Shown: piece by piece, positions 1 to 5,662 of the stretch
Position numbering within the stretch: the first letter of the stretch is position 1
How the letters are laid out: each line of letters opens with the position of its first letter
Assembly (NCBI GenBank): GCA_030527085.1
Contig: JAUNBN010000040.1
Coordinates: forward strand, 1 to 9,012
Direction of reading: 5' to 3'
DNA: 9,012 nucleotides
Source of the DNA: Oscillospiraceae bacterium
Lineage (GTDB): Bacteria > Bacillota > Clostridia > Oscillospirales > Ruminococcaceae
Translations under genes and position numbers: made by a program
Notes under the pieces: model-generated
What the model was told of the DNA's origin: nothing
The model's input: the letters and a program-made list of their open reading frames with translations, nothing else
The model's database searches: none

Positions 1-1
1 G

Positions 2-676
2 GAGGCGAGCGCAAAGCTGCTTTGCACCCTGCTTCTGTCGCTTAAGGGCACGCCCTTTATCTATCAGGGCGAGGAGCTGGGCATGACCAACACCGACTGG
101 AATTCACTCGATGAGATAAACGACGTCGAATCCCGCAATGTCTTTAAATTGCTCGAGAGGCTGCATTTTCCCGCCTCTCTGCGCTGGCGCATAATAAAGC
201 GCAACACGCGCGACAACGCGAGGACCCCCTTCCAGTGGGAGGCGGGCGAGGGCGCGGGCTTTACTGAGGGAACTCCCTGGCTCAGGCTCTGCGGCAATCA
301 GGACAGGATAAACCGCGCCGCTCAGGAAAAGGACGCCTTCTCGGTACTCAACTACTACCGCGACATGATACGCACGCGCTCTGTGAGCGACACGCTGAAA
401 TACGGTTCCTTTAAGCTGCTCGAGGCCAAGGGAAGCTTCGTCGCCTTCGAGCGCAGCTTCGAGGGCAGGAGAGCGCTCGTACTTCTGAACTTTTCGAGGC
501 GCGCGAGAAAAACGCGCTACGCGGGTCAGCTTGTTATAAGCAGCGCCGGTCGAGAGGATTTCGGCGGCACGCTGCTGCCCTGGGAGGCCGTAATTTTGAA
601 CGATGGCTTCAAGCGCGTCGCCGCCCTGAAGCTGCCAGAGCGGCTCAAGGCAAAAGGAGCGAGCATTGGCCTGTAA
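2..676 (+). CDS. GH13 alpha-glucosidase (oligo-1,6-glucosidase/trehalose-6-P hydrolase type), C-terminal part
   Basis: This is the last 224 codons of a glycoside hydrolase family 13 enzyme that hydrolyses alpha-glucosidic bonds in short oligosaccharides, probably in the cytoplasm. The frame is open from base 2, so the gene starts before the window. Visible marks are GTPFIYQGEELGM near the start (the barrel strand after region IV in this family), then NARTPFQWE, GTPW and a SVLNYYRDMIRTR helix, all characteristic of the MalL/TreC/DexB group. The usual motif there is TPMQWD, so Phe and Glu are substitutions. The end forms the small beta domain (LLNFSRRARK...LLPWEAVIL). The catalytic residues lie upstream and cannot be checked. 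Exact substrate (isomaltose, maltose, sucrose or trehalose-6-phosphate) cannot be told from this part. The TAA stop coincides with the first bases of a dispersed repeat. Confidence 0.93.
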   Translation, partial: EASAKLLCTLLLSLKGTPFIYQGEELGMTNTDWNSLDEINDVESRNVFKLLERLHFPASLRWRIIKRNTRDNARTPFQWEAGEGAGFTEGTPWLRLCGNQDRINRAAQEKDAFSVLNYYRDMIRTRSVSDTLKYGSFKLLEAKGSFVAFERSFEGRRALVLLNFSRRARKTRYAGQLVISSAGREDFGGTLLPWEAVILNDGFKRVAALKLPERLKAKGASIGL

Positions 677-736
677 GCATATAAAAAACTGTATTTTACC
701 AGCCGAAGGCGGGGGAGAAAATCCAGCAATGGGAAC
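674..736 (+). repeat. Dispersed intergenic repeat, copy 1 (degenerate)
   Basis: The copy begins TAAGCATATAAAA and ends CAATGGGAAC, matching the heads and tails of copies at 2935 and 5541. The middle folds: 689-697 (CTGTATTTT) pairs with 718-726 (AAAATCCAG) with one mismatch, enclosing a small GCC-GAA-GGC hairpin (702-710). It fills most of the 77-bp gap between the glucosidase and the lipase cassette and supplies the glucosidase stop codon. There is no T-run after the stem, so it is not a typical terminator, and I see no convincing promoter in the gap. Confidence 0.4.
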
Positions 737-753
737 TTCCGAGGAGGGGCATA

Positions 754-1026
754 TTGGGCCTTATTCATATAGATTTTAAAAGACTCGAGCAGGCCGCTGG
801 GGAGCTTACGGCCTGCTCCGAGGAGCTGGAAGAAGCGCTCGAGACGCTCGGGAGATTTGAAAAGGCCGAGAATCTGAAAAAGGACTTTGAGAGGGCGCTT
901 GTCGAAATAAAGACCCAGCGCCTCTTTTTGCTGGAAAGCTCAAAACGCTTTCGCGGCGCGCAGACGCGCGCGGTCAAGCGAGCGAGAGAGCTTCAAAACA
1001 AGACATCGGGAGGCGGCAGTGTATAG
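754..1026 (+). CDS. Small helical protein, likely type VII (LXG-type) secretion partner
   Basis: A 90-residue protein, almost entirely helical and highly charged, with no signal peptide or membrane segment. The TTG start is chosen because GAGGAGGGG (741-749) sits at the right distance and no in-frame ATG competes. Its N terminus (MGLIHIDFKRLEQAAGELTA) resembles the opening of DUF5344/YwqI-like and LXG-associated proteins, in which an Ile-x-Ile/Val-Asp strand leads into an amphipathic helix. The rest could form a two-helix hairpin. Its stop overlaps the start of the next gene by 8 bp, so the two are translationally coupled. By position it would be one of the two small targeting or chaperone partners of the lipase protein encoded downstream. 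That role is inferred from gene order and weak motif similarity; the family assignment would need a profile search. Confidence 0.7.
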   Translation: MGLIHIDFKRLEQAAGELTACSEELEEALETLGRFEKAENLKKDFERALVEIKTQRLFLLESSKRFRGAQTRAVKRARELQNKTSGGGSV

Positions 1027-1231
1027 AGCTGAGAGCGAAGCGGAAATAAGGGCGCTCAAGAGCGGCGCAAATCAGATTTCTGAGGCGCTGGCGGTCTGCG
1101 AGGGCCTCGGGGAGAGCTTTGAGGGGGCGGCGGCAGAAGCCTTTTTCGAGGCGCTGCAAACCTACAAGCAGGAGCTTGCCCTGCCTTTGTTAAAAAAGAT
1201 AGGCGAGGCGCTTGAAAATGCCGAAGCTTAG
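1019..1231 (+). CDS. WXG100-like (ESAT-6-like) small helical protein
   Basis: A 70-residue helical protein starting at GTG behind GGGAGG (1008-1013). The centre reads GESFEGAAAEAFFEAL, which fits the WXG100 turn (W-x-G followed by Ala-rich sequence and a conserved Phe), with Phe in place of Trp. The layout is helix, turn, helix, as in Esx proteins, but shorter than the usual 90-100 residues. There is no signal peptide, as expected for proteins that leave by a type VII (Esx/Yuk) system or escort such a substrate. It overlaps the gene before it by 8 bp and the lipase gene after it by 14 bp, so the three are almost certainly one translationally coupled unit. The WXG100 assignment is by eye. A DUF5082/YwqH-like accessory protein is a close alternative. 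Confidence 0.7.
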   Translation: MYRAESEAEIRALKSGANQISEALAVCEGLGESFEGAAAEAFFEALQTYKQELALPLLKKIGEALENAEA

Positions 1232-2924
1232 TCTCAGTGCGGCGCGCGAGCGTGCCAGAGCCTGCGCTCTTTTTGTGTTTACCCACCACTTCATTCACGA
1301 AACGCCCGATGGCTCAACCCTGCGTAAAGTGATAGAGAATATAATCGCCGACACCTGCTCCGCCATAGACGGAGAGCCCAGCGAGAGGCTTGTCGGCCGC
1401 TTTCTGGAGCCGCTTAAAATGCTCGTCGAAACGGACGACCCGCTCTGCTCCTATATTATTTCCGACCAGAGCTGGAGCATGGGCTATGACCGCGAAGGGC
1501 TCAACGCCTGCAGCTTTACAAGCCCCGAGGGGGAGACCTATCTCATATTCCGCGGCACCGGAAACGGCGAATGGAACGACAACGGCGTTTCCTTCTGCGG
1601 GCTTAGCCAGAGCAATGTGTATTACAGCTACGATGAAAGCGGAAAGGCCGTGGGCGCAGAGCTGCGCGAGGACTTTCTCTCCACCCAGCAGGCGCAGACA
1701 CTCGATTTTGTAAGCAGACTCATTAAGAAAAACGGCTGGGAGAACCGCCGCGATTTGATAGTGGGCGGGCACTCCAAGGGCGGCAACAAGGCGCAGCTCA
1801 CGGCGATGTTTTATGAGCAGTTCGCGGCCTGCATCTCAATAAACGGGCAGGGCTTCTCTCCCGAGGCCATAGCGTGGTTTAAAAACTCGCTGCCGAATTA
1901 TGAGAAACGCCTTGAGACGCTCTGGTCCTTTTGCCGCAGCAACGACTTTATAAACGGGCTGGGAGACAGGATAGTTCCGGACGACCAGTTCATAACGCTC
2001 TCCGGCCCTCCTGCTCGAACCCTGCGCGACTACCACGAGATATTCTCGGTGCTCGATTCCTCAAACAAGCTTAGCGAGGCCGAGGAGCGCGGCAGGATAG
2101 CGCTCTCAACGGTTAAGGCCTGGGAGCTGGTGCGCGAGTCTAAGGAGAGGCCGCTGGCGGCGAGAGGCCTTATGGATATCTGTGAGATGCAGCTCGGAAG
2201 CGGTATGCCGGTAAACGGGGAATACGCAACAAGCTTTACCAAAGCCATGGGCGCGCTCGTGTCCGCCACCATGTACCTGCGCGCCAATGTGAAGGCCGCC
2301 GATAACGCTGCGCGGGCCATAGGCCAGTTTGAGGAGCGCAACGCCCTGGCGCGGCTGCTCGGCGCAAAGCTGGAGCAGTATTCCGAGAGCGTGGCTTACA
2401 ATTCCTCGCCCTACCCCGAATGTCTTGCCGACGCCGAAATAATGCGCGCGGGCGCGCTCGAGCTGGAGGGTCTCTCTAAAGAGCTTTATGAGAAAGCCTC
2501 GTCTCTGCTTGCGGCGGAGCCTGCCAAAGCGGAAAAAGGCGAGCTTGAGGACTGCGCCAAAACCCTGGCGCTGGCGGGAGAGGCCGCCCGCGCGAACGCG
2601 AGGGAGCTTGAAGAAACGGACGTGCTTCTCGCGCAAATAGCGCGCTGGACGCTCGCCGAGGGATTCAAAACCGCACCCCTTCTTGAAAAGTCGGCGCGAA
2701 GCGAGAGCCCCGACGCTTTGCGGGGGGCCTCGGAGAACATAAGAAAACTCGCCGTCTCCTTTCAGGCAAACTCCGAGGGGGCGGGGGAGAAGGAACTTGC
2801 CTCGCTGCTGGAAAGGGCGAAGTCGCGGCTTGACAGAAGCCTTAAAAAGGCCGCCGCGAGACAACAAGAGGATGAAAAAGAGGGGAATGCGCTCTCGCGT
2901 TTCTTCAGGCGCGGCGGCAGGTAG
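1218..2924 (+). CDS. DUF2974/Mbeg1-like lipase with helical C-terminal domain; candidate type VII secreted lipase toxin
   Basis: A 568-residue protein with an alpha/beta-hydrolase (lipase class 3-like) domain in roughly residues 1-290. Visible motifs are FRGTG followed by a Trp-Asn-Asp stretch (oxyanion side), the nucleophile elbow GGHSKGGNKAQ with Ser186, INGQGF, NDFIN with Asp243 and DYHEIF with His273, which together give a plausible Ser-Asp-His triad. These are typical of the DUF2974 family. Residues about 300-568 are Ala/Glu/Leu-rich, predicted all-helical, and end in a basic tail. There is no signal peptide or membrane segment. ATG at 1218 is preferred over TTG at 1212 because AGGCGAGG (1201-1208) is better spaced for it. 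The start lies inside the preceding WXG100-like gene. Enzyme-first, helical-domain-last plus two small partners recalls the S. aureus type VII lipase TslA. A cytoplasmic housekeeping lipase is the alternative. Substrate (phospholipid or neutral lipid) is unknown. Confidence 0.85.
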   Translation: MPKLSLSAARERARACALFVFTHHFIHETPDGSTLRKVIENIIADTCSAIDGEPSERLVGRFLEPLKMLVETDDPLCSYIISDQSWSMGYDREGLNACSFTSPEGETYLIFRGTGNGEWNDNGVSFCGLSQSNVYYSYDESGKAVGAELREDFLSTQQAQTLDFVSRLIKKNGWENRRDLIVGGHSKGGNKAQLTAMFYEQFAACISINGQGFSPEAIAWFKNSLPNYEKRLETLWSFCRSNDFINGLGDRIVPDDQFITLSGPPARTLRDYHEIFSVLDSSNKLSEAEERGRIALSTVKAWELVRESKERPLAARGLMDICEMQLGSGMPVNGEYATSFTKAMGALVSATMYLRANVKAADNAARAIGQFEERNALARLLGAKLEQYSESVAYNSSPYPECLADAEIMRAGALELEGLSKELYEKASSLLAAEPAKAEKGELEDCAKTLALAGEAARANARELEETDVLLAQIARWTLAEGFKTAPLLEKSARSESPDALRGASENIRKLAVSFQANSEGAGEKELASLLERAKSRLDRSLKKAAARQQEDEKEGNALSRFFRRGGR

Positions 2925-2934
2925 AGCTTACAAA

Positions 2935-2985
2935 TAAGCGTGTAAAATGCCGTATTCGCCCGCGAAGGCAACGTCGAAGGGACAC
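2935..2985 (+). repeat. Dispersed intergenic repeat, copy 2 (short)
   Basis: It begins TAAGCGTGTAAAATGCCGT and ends GGGACAC, the same head and tail as the copy at 5541. The core is shortened and holds a TTCG/CGAA stem (2955-2958 with 2963-2966) followed by GGC that can pair with GCC at 2949-2951. It starts 10 bp after the lipase stop codon. It lacks the T-run expected of an intrinsic terminator, though it could still protect the 3' end of the lipase mRNA. Confidence 0.45.
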
Positions 2986-3047
2986 TCTCATAAGCGGCAA
3001 CTGCATGAGACCCATCAGCTTTTTGTGCCTCTGCGGCAAAAGAGCTT

Positions 3048-3077
3048 GCGGCGGCAGCTTGACACCCTGCCGCCCGC
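3048..3077 (-). terminator. Possible intrinsic terminator of the 76-aa minus-strand gene
   Basis: Bases 3050-3057 (GGCGGCAG) pair perfectly with 3067-3074, and two more G-C pairs follow after a bulged C, around a 9-nt loop. Read on the minus strand the stem lies 17 nt after the stop of the 76-aa gene and is followed by GCAAGCTCTTTTG, a weak T-run. A second, imperfect stem (about 3019-3045) follows. On the plus strand there is no T-run, so termination of the lipase transcript here is less clear. Confidence 0.4.
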
Positions 3078-3093
3078 GCGTCGTTCCGCGCCG

Positions 3094-3324
3094 CTAAAGC
3101 TCGTTCTCACCGCACCACTCGCGCATTCGCTCAACGTCCTCCTCGTCTATCTCGTTTCGGCGGACCTCCCCGGGCGTGACTATTGCGCCCGCCGGAGCGT
3201 AAAGCGGCAGAATATTGTCCACAGCTGCGGGACTGGTTGAGATTTCCGGTCTCTCGCCGGGAACCTTAGGTGAATATGCCTCGAAGCGGCCTTCGGTTTC
3301 TTTGGGGTGTTTCTTTTTATTCAT
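3094..3324 (-). CDS. Hypothetical 76-aa hydrophilic protein
   Basis: A small soluble protein that I do not recognise. It opens with a basic stretch (MNKKKHPKETEGR), has a Pro/Ala-rich middle (ILPLYAPAGAIVTPGEV) and ends in an acidic helix (IDEEDVERMREWCGENEL) with a single Cys near the C terminus. The start is the ATG at 3324 because a strong AAGGAGGG lies 6 nt upstream. A longer open frame to 3501 lacks a ribosome binding site and reads through two hairpins, so it is rejected. The ribosome binding site is itself inside a long stem. It lies downstream of, and in the same direction as, the two-TM protein and the transporter, but a 189-bp structured leader separates them, so it may be transcribed on its own. 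Confidence 0.65.
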   Translation of the reverse strand: MNKKKHPKETEGRFEAYSPKVPGERPEISTSPAAVDNILPLYAPAGAIVTPGEVRRNEIDEEDVERMREWCGENEL

Positions 3325-3328
3325 AAAA

Positions 3329-3368
3329 AGCCCTCCTTTACGCTTAGGCTTCCCGTAAAGGAGGGGCT
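3329..3368 (-). promoter_or_regulatory. Leader hairpin that buries the ribosome binding site (attenuator or RBS switch)
   Basis: Bases 3329-3342 and 3354-3368 form a stem of about 14 pairs with one bulged G and an 11-nt loop. On the minus strand the 3' arm is the AAGGAGGGCT that serves as ribosome binding site for the 76-aa gene, and the stem is followed directly by five T residues (3329-3325) and then the ATG. The same structure therefore has the form of an intrinsic terminator and would also block ribosome access. It may end transcription from the transporter operon, control the 76-aa gene, or both. Confidence 0.6.
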
Positions 3369-3382
3369 TATTCGGCATTATT

Positions 3383-3429
3383 TTCTCAGGGCGTTTTATC
3401 CGCCGAAGTCGGGAAAAAAGCCCTGAGAA
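3383..3429 (-). promoter_or_regulatory. Second leader hairpin upstream of the 76-aa gene
   Basis: TTCTCAGGGC (3383-3392) pairs perfectly over 10 bp with GCCCTGAGAA (3420-3429). The 27-nt interior holds a further small hairpin (CCGACTTCGG on the minus strand). No T-run follows in either direction, so it is not a standard terminator. Together with the hairpin at 3329-3368 it makes the leader of the 76-aa gene look like a folded cis-regulatory RNA. I do not recognise a known riboswitch class in it. Confidence 0.5.
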
Positions 3430-3443
3430 GTCAGCGCAGTTCA

Positions 3444-3470
3444 TATTTAGAATCAAAGAGCTTTTGTTAA
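3444..3470 (-). promoter_or_regulatory. Weak candidate promoter for the 76-aa gene
   Basis: On the minus strand TTAACA (3470-3465) is followed after 15-16 nt by TAAATA/AAATAT (around 3449-3443). Spacing is short and the -10 box imperfect. It would place a transcript start just before the two-hairpin leader, which is the main reason to list it. Confidence 0.25.
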
Positions 3471-3513
3471 AGACAGGTAAAACGGCACTCTCGGGGCGCA
3501 TCGCCTTATTTTT

Positions 3514-3894
3514 CTATTCGTCGTATTTACTGGAGCTTTTTGGTGGTTCGTCCTCGTTGTAAGCTGCTTGCGGAGCTGCCGCATCTTCCTCGGCTTCTTC
3601 CGAGTGAGCCTCCGCCTCGGCGCCGGCAGTCTCGAAATCCTCTATATATTTTTCGCGGCGCAGCTTTTCAAGCCTCGCCTTTTCCTCGGCCTGAAGCTTC
3701 TCTCTTTCTTCAAGGCCCTCCTTGTTCTTCTGGGCGATTTTAATCCCGAAAAACACCTCGAGCCCCGCCAGCACGACCAGAGCGGCTACCGTGAGCCACT
3801 GAGCCGTTCCGAAAGCCCCCTCAAAGGAAGTGAGGTTTATAATGAGGCGGCAGGCCACTACAAAAACTACAATAAAACCTGTTAGAAAAATCAT
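3514..3894 (-). CDS. Small membrane protein with two TM helices and charged coiled-coil tail
   Basis: A 126-residue protein of unknown function. Residues about 2-20 (IFLTGFIVVFVVACRLIIN) and 33-52 (WLTVAALVVLAGLEVFFGIK) are hydrophobic and should span the membrane as a hairpin. Residues about 55-90 are a Lys/Glu/Arg-rich probable coiled coil, and the C terminus is a low-complexity acidic tail (EEAEEDAAAPQ...). The N terminus carries no cleavable signal. By the positive-inside rule both ends are likely cytoplasmic. The ATG overlaps the TGA of the transporter gene (ATGA), so the two are translationally coupled. The protein may act with the transporter, but nothing in the sequence shows how. Confidence 0.75.
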   Translation of the reverse strand: MIFLTGFIVVFVVACRLIINLTSFEGAFGTAQWLTVAALVVLAGLEVFFGIKIAQKNKEGLEEREKLQAEEKARLEKLRREKYIEDFETAGAEAEAHSEEAEEDAAAPQAAYNEDEPPKSSSKYDE

Positions 3895-5420
3895 GTTTGC
3901 ATCTCCCTTGCTGTCATTTCCTGTTCGGCGGCCTTAAGGTGCTTTCTGCCCGCGAGCAGCAGCGCGCCTCCCGCCGCGAAGAGCACCATCAGTCCCAATA
4001 TTCCCAAAGCGGCGCTGCCCGTGGCCGCTCTAACGAAGCCATAGAGCGCGGGGCCTATTACGGCCGCGAATTTTCCGAAGATATCAAAAAAGCCGTAGTA
4101 CTCGTTGGACTTCTCGGGCGGGATGAGCTTGCCGAAATAGGAGCGCGAGAGCGCCTGTATTCCGCCCTGGCAGGTTCCGACCATTACTGCCATTATCCAA
4201 AAGAGTATATTCGAGCGCCTGAGCGCGAGGTCGTGCGCTCCGCTCTCGCTCACAGCTTCCATAACAGGTATTACGGCGGCGGTAAGGCTTGATTTTTCGG
4301 CGTCTTCGAGTTTGCTAGCCATTATCAGCGCCTCGGCTTCCTCGACGCGGTCTGAACTGCTGATTGTGTTCTTAAGGGAATTGTAGAGCTTGTAATTCTC
4401 GGAGCTGTCATCATTTGCGTCGGGCAGTACGGAGAGGTAGGCGGAATCGAAGGCGGACTCCGCCTCATTCTGCGTGGGCTCGAGCGACCAGCCCATATAG
4501 AAGCCTACGCCGCAGATTAAAAAGTAGACTATAATAGCAAGGCCAATCATCTTGAGCGAGCCGACTTTGTCGGCCAGCTTCGCAAAGAGAATGGAGCAGG
4601 GCGCGGCGACGAGCTGCGTCACGAGCAGCGCCAGTATCATGCCCGTTGAGGAGAGGCCCAGCGTTGAGCCATAGGCGGTGGAGAGGTGTATAACGGTGCC
4701 GACGCCGTCTATGTAGAAGAAATAGGCCAGCATGAAAAAGAGCAGCGCTTTGTTTGTAACTATGCTCTTGAGAGTCCGGCCCACATTCAAAAAGGTCTGC
4801 TTTACTATGTCCTTCGGCGGCTCTCCCAGAGAGTGGGTCTGGCGGCAGTTCTTGAGAATGGGAATGGAAAACACGGCCCACCATACAGAGGTCAAGACTA
4901 TCGAAATCTTAACGGCGAGGGCGTTGTTGTCCGGCATGAGAAAGACGAGCGCTATCGCGATGAGGAAGGGTATCGTGCTGCCGCCGATATAGCCCATGGC
5001 GTAGCCCTTGGCGGAGATGCCGTCCATGCGCTCGTGGGTGGTAACGTCGGTGAGAAAGCTGTCGTAAAAGAGGTTCGCGCCCGCAAAGCCTATGTAGCTT
5101 ATTATATAGCCGACGAGCATAAGCCGCCAGTTGTCGGTAAAGGCTATGGTAGAGGTGAAGACCACGCCGAGCACGAGAAAGAAGGTGAGCAGCTTCTTTT
5201 TCATGCCCTTGTAATCAGCCACGGCTCCGAGTACGGGGGCGAGCACCGCCACGACAAAGGTGGCAAGCGAGGTGCCCCAGGCCCACCAGGCGTCGGCCTC
5301 CTCGTGCTGGGCGGCGAAGTAAATAGGCAGAATGGCCGCCATGATGATGGTGGCGTAGACCGAGTTCGCCCAGTCGTACATAATCCAGCTTTTTTCTTCG
5401 AGCGTGTTGCCTTTAAACAT
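3891..5420 (-). CDS. UMF1-family (Atg22-like) MFS transporter
   Basis: A 509-residue major facilitator of the UMF1/Atg22-like family with twelve predicted membrane helices. Related proteins are presumed to export amino acids or other small metabolites; the bacterial substrates are largely unknown. Markers are the N-terminal SWIMYDWANSVYATII, MFS motif A between TM2 and TM3 (GAVADYKGMKKK), FYDSFLTDV, and the signature GGIQALSRSYFGKLIPPEKS followed by EYYGFFDIFGK before TM11. An unusual feature is an insertion of about 90 hydrophilic residues (about 312-402) between TM9 and TM10, which should face the outside. The ATG at 5420 is preferred to the one at 5435 because AAGGG lies 7 nt upstream of it, while the upstream ATG has no ribosome binding site. 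It is the first gene of the minus-strand unit and has a good promoter at 5461-5489. Confidence 0.9.
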   Translation of the reverse strand: MFKGNTLEEKSWIMYDWANSVYATIIMAAILPIYFAAQHEEADAWWAWGTSLATFVVAVLAPVLGAVADYKGMKKKLLTFFLVLGVVFTSTIAFTDNWRLMLVGYIISYIGFAGANLFYDSFLTDVTTHERMDGISAKGYAMGYIGGSTIPFLIAIALVFLMPDNNALAVKISIVLTSVWWAVFSIPILKNCRQTHSLGEPPKDIVKQTFLNVGRTLKSIVTNKALLFFMLAYFFYIDGVGTVIHLSTAYGSTLGLSSTGMILALLVTQLVAAPCSILFAKLADKVGSLKMIGLAIIVYFLICGVGFYMGWSLEPTQNEAESAFDSAYLSVLPDANDDSSENYKLYNSLKNTISSSDRVEEAEALIMASKLEDAEKSSLTAAVIPVMEAVSESGAHDLALRRSNILFWIMAVMVGTCQGGIQALSRSYFGKLIPPEKSNEYYGFFDIFGKFAAVIGPALYGFVRAATGSAALGILGLMVLFAAGGALLLAGRKHLKAAEQEMTAREMQT

Positions 5421-5460
5421 AGCGTAGCCCTTCATGGAATGTTCATTTATTTATGCAAGA

Positions 5461-5489
5461 ATTAAAACACAAATGCGCGCCAGCGTCAA
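5461..5489 (-). promoter_or_regulatory. SigmaA-type promoter of the MFS transporter gene
   Basis: On the minus strand TTGACG (5489-5484) and TTTAAT (5466-5461) are separated by exactly 17 nt. The predicted transcript start is near 5454, giving a leader of about 35 nt before the ATG at 5420. Confidence 0.65.
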
Positions 5490-5491
5490 TG

Positions 5492-5536
5492 CTTCCACGA
5501 CGCGGGGAGTGGAGGGACCTCTTCCCGCGGGAGTGG
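5492..5536. repeat. Short direct repeats and GC-rich dyad upstream of the MFS promoter
   Basis: GCGGGGAGTGG (5502-5512) and GCGGGAGTGG (5527-5536) form a direct repeat with a period of about 25 bp, and CGCGGG near 5501 can pair with CCCGCG at 5524-5529. A similar CTTCCCGCGG occurs again at 5619-5628. The block starts directly upstream of the transporter -35 box, where an activator or repressor could bind. It could instead be part of the nearby intergenic repeat element. Confidence 0.35.
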
Positions 5537-5540
5537 TCTA

Positions 5541-5614
5541 TAAGCGTGTAGTATGCTGTCCTTCCCCCGCCTTCGACGGGGGAAAGACAGCGAAATATCC
5601 ACGCGATGGGACAC
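5541..5614 (+). repeat. Dispersed intergenic repeat, copy 3 (longest, strong hairpin)
   Basis: The copy starts TAAGCGTGTAGTATGCTGT and ends GCGATGGGACAC. The core is a strong hairpin: 5556-5569 pairs with 5577-5590 over 14 positions with one mismatch, around a 7-nt loop (5570-5576). It is followed by AATATCCACGCGATGGGACAC, which resembles AAAATCCAGCAATGGGAAC of copy 1. It lies between the divergent promoters. No T-run follows the stem. Confidence 0.5.
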
Positions 5615-5633
5615 ACCCCTTCCCGCGGCTCGT

Positions 5634-5662
5634 TTGACTATCTCTGCTGAAATAAGTATTAT
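5634..5662 (+). promoter_or_regulatory. SigmaA-type promoter of the lipoprotein-regulator-kinase operon
   Basis: TTGACT (5634-5639) and TATTAT (5657-5662) are separated by 17 nt. The predicted start is near 5669, leaving a short leader with AGGGGGG (5691-5697) before the ATG at 5705. A further TTGAC at 5666 and TTAAC at 5683 just downstream might be regulator half-sites, but the spacing is not diagnostic. Confidence 0.65.

Noticed and set aside
2106..2867. A 253-codon minus-strand open frame opposite the lipase C-terminal region
   Set aside because: Arg/Gly/Leu-rich low-complexity product with no domain, and the opposite strand is a coherent helical extension of the lipase.
2925..3093. tRNA, CRISPR or attachment site in the gaps between genes
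   Set aside because: I found no cloverleaf with a TTC-type arm, no regularly spaced repeat array and no integrase or transposase gene in the window.
2947..3240. A 97-codon plus-strand open frame starting in repeat copy 2
   Set aside because: No ribosome binding site, a low-quality composition, and it runs through a hairpin and antisense to the better-supported 76-aa gene.
3325..3501. N-terminal extension of the 76-aa gene to a start at 3501
   Set aside because: It would translate through both leader hairpins and has no ribosome binding site, whereas the ATG at 3324 has a strong one.
4686..5465. A 259-codon plus-strand open frame antisense to the MFS transporter
   Set aside because: The minus-strand frame encodes a clear UMF1 transporter. 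The antisense frame is Gly/His/Val/Arg-rich with no recognisable domain, a typical product of high-GC reverse-complement reading.
5556..5590. Strong hairpin of repeat copy 3 as a Rho-independent terminator
   Set aside because: No T-run follows it on either strand, and it lies upstream of both divergent genes where a terminator has no obvious purpose.
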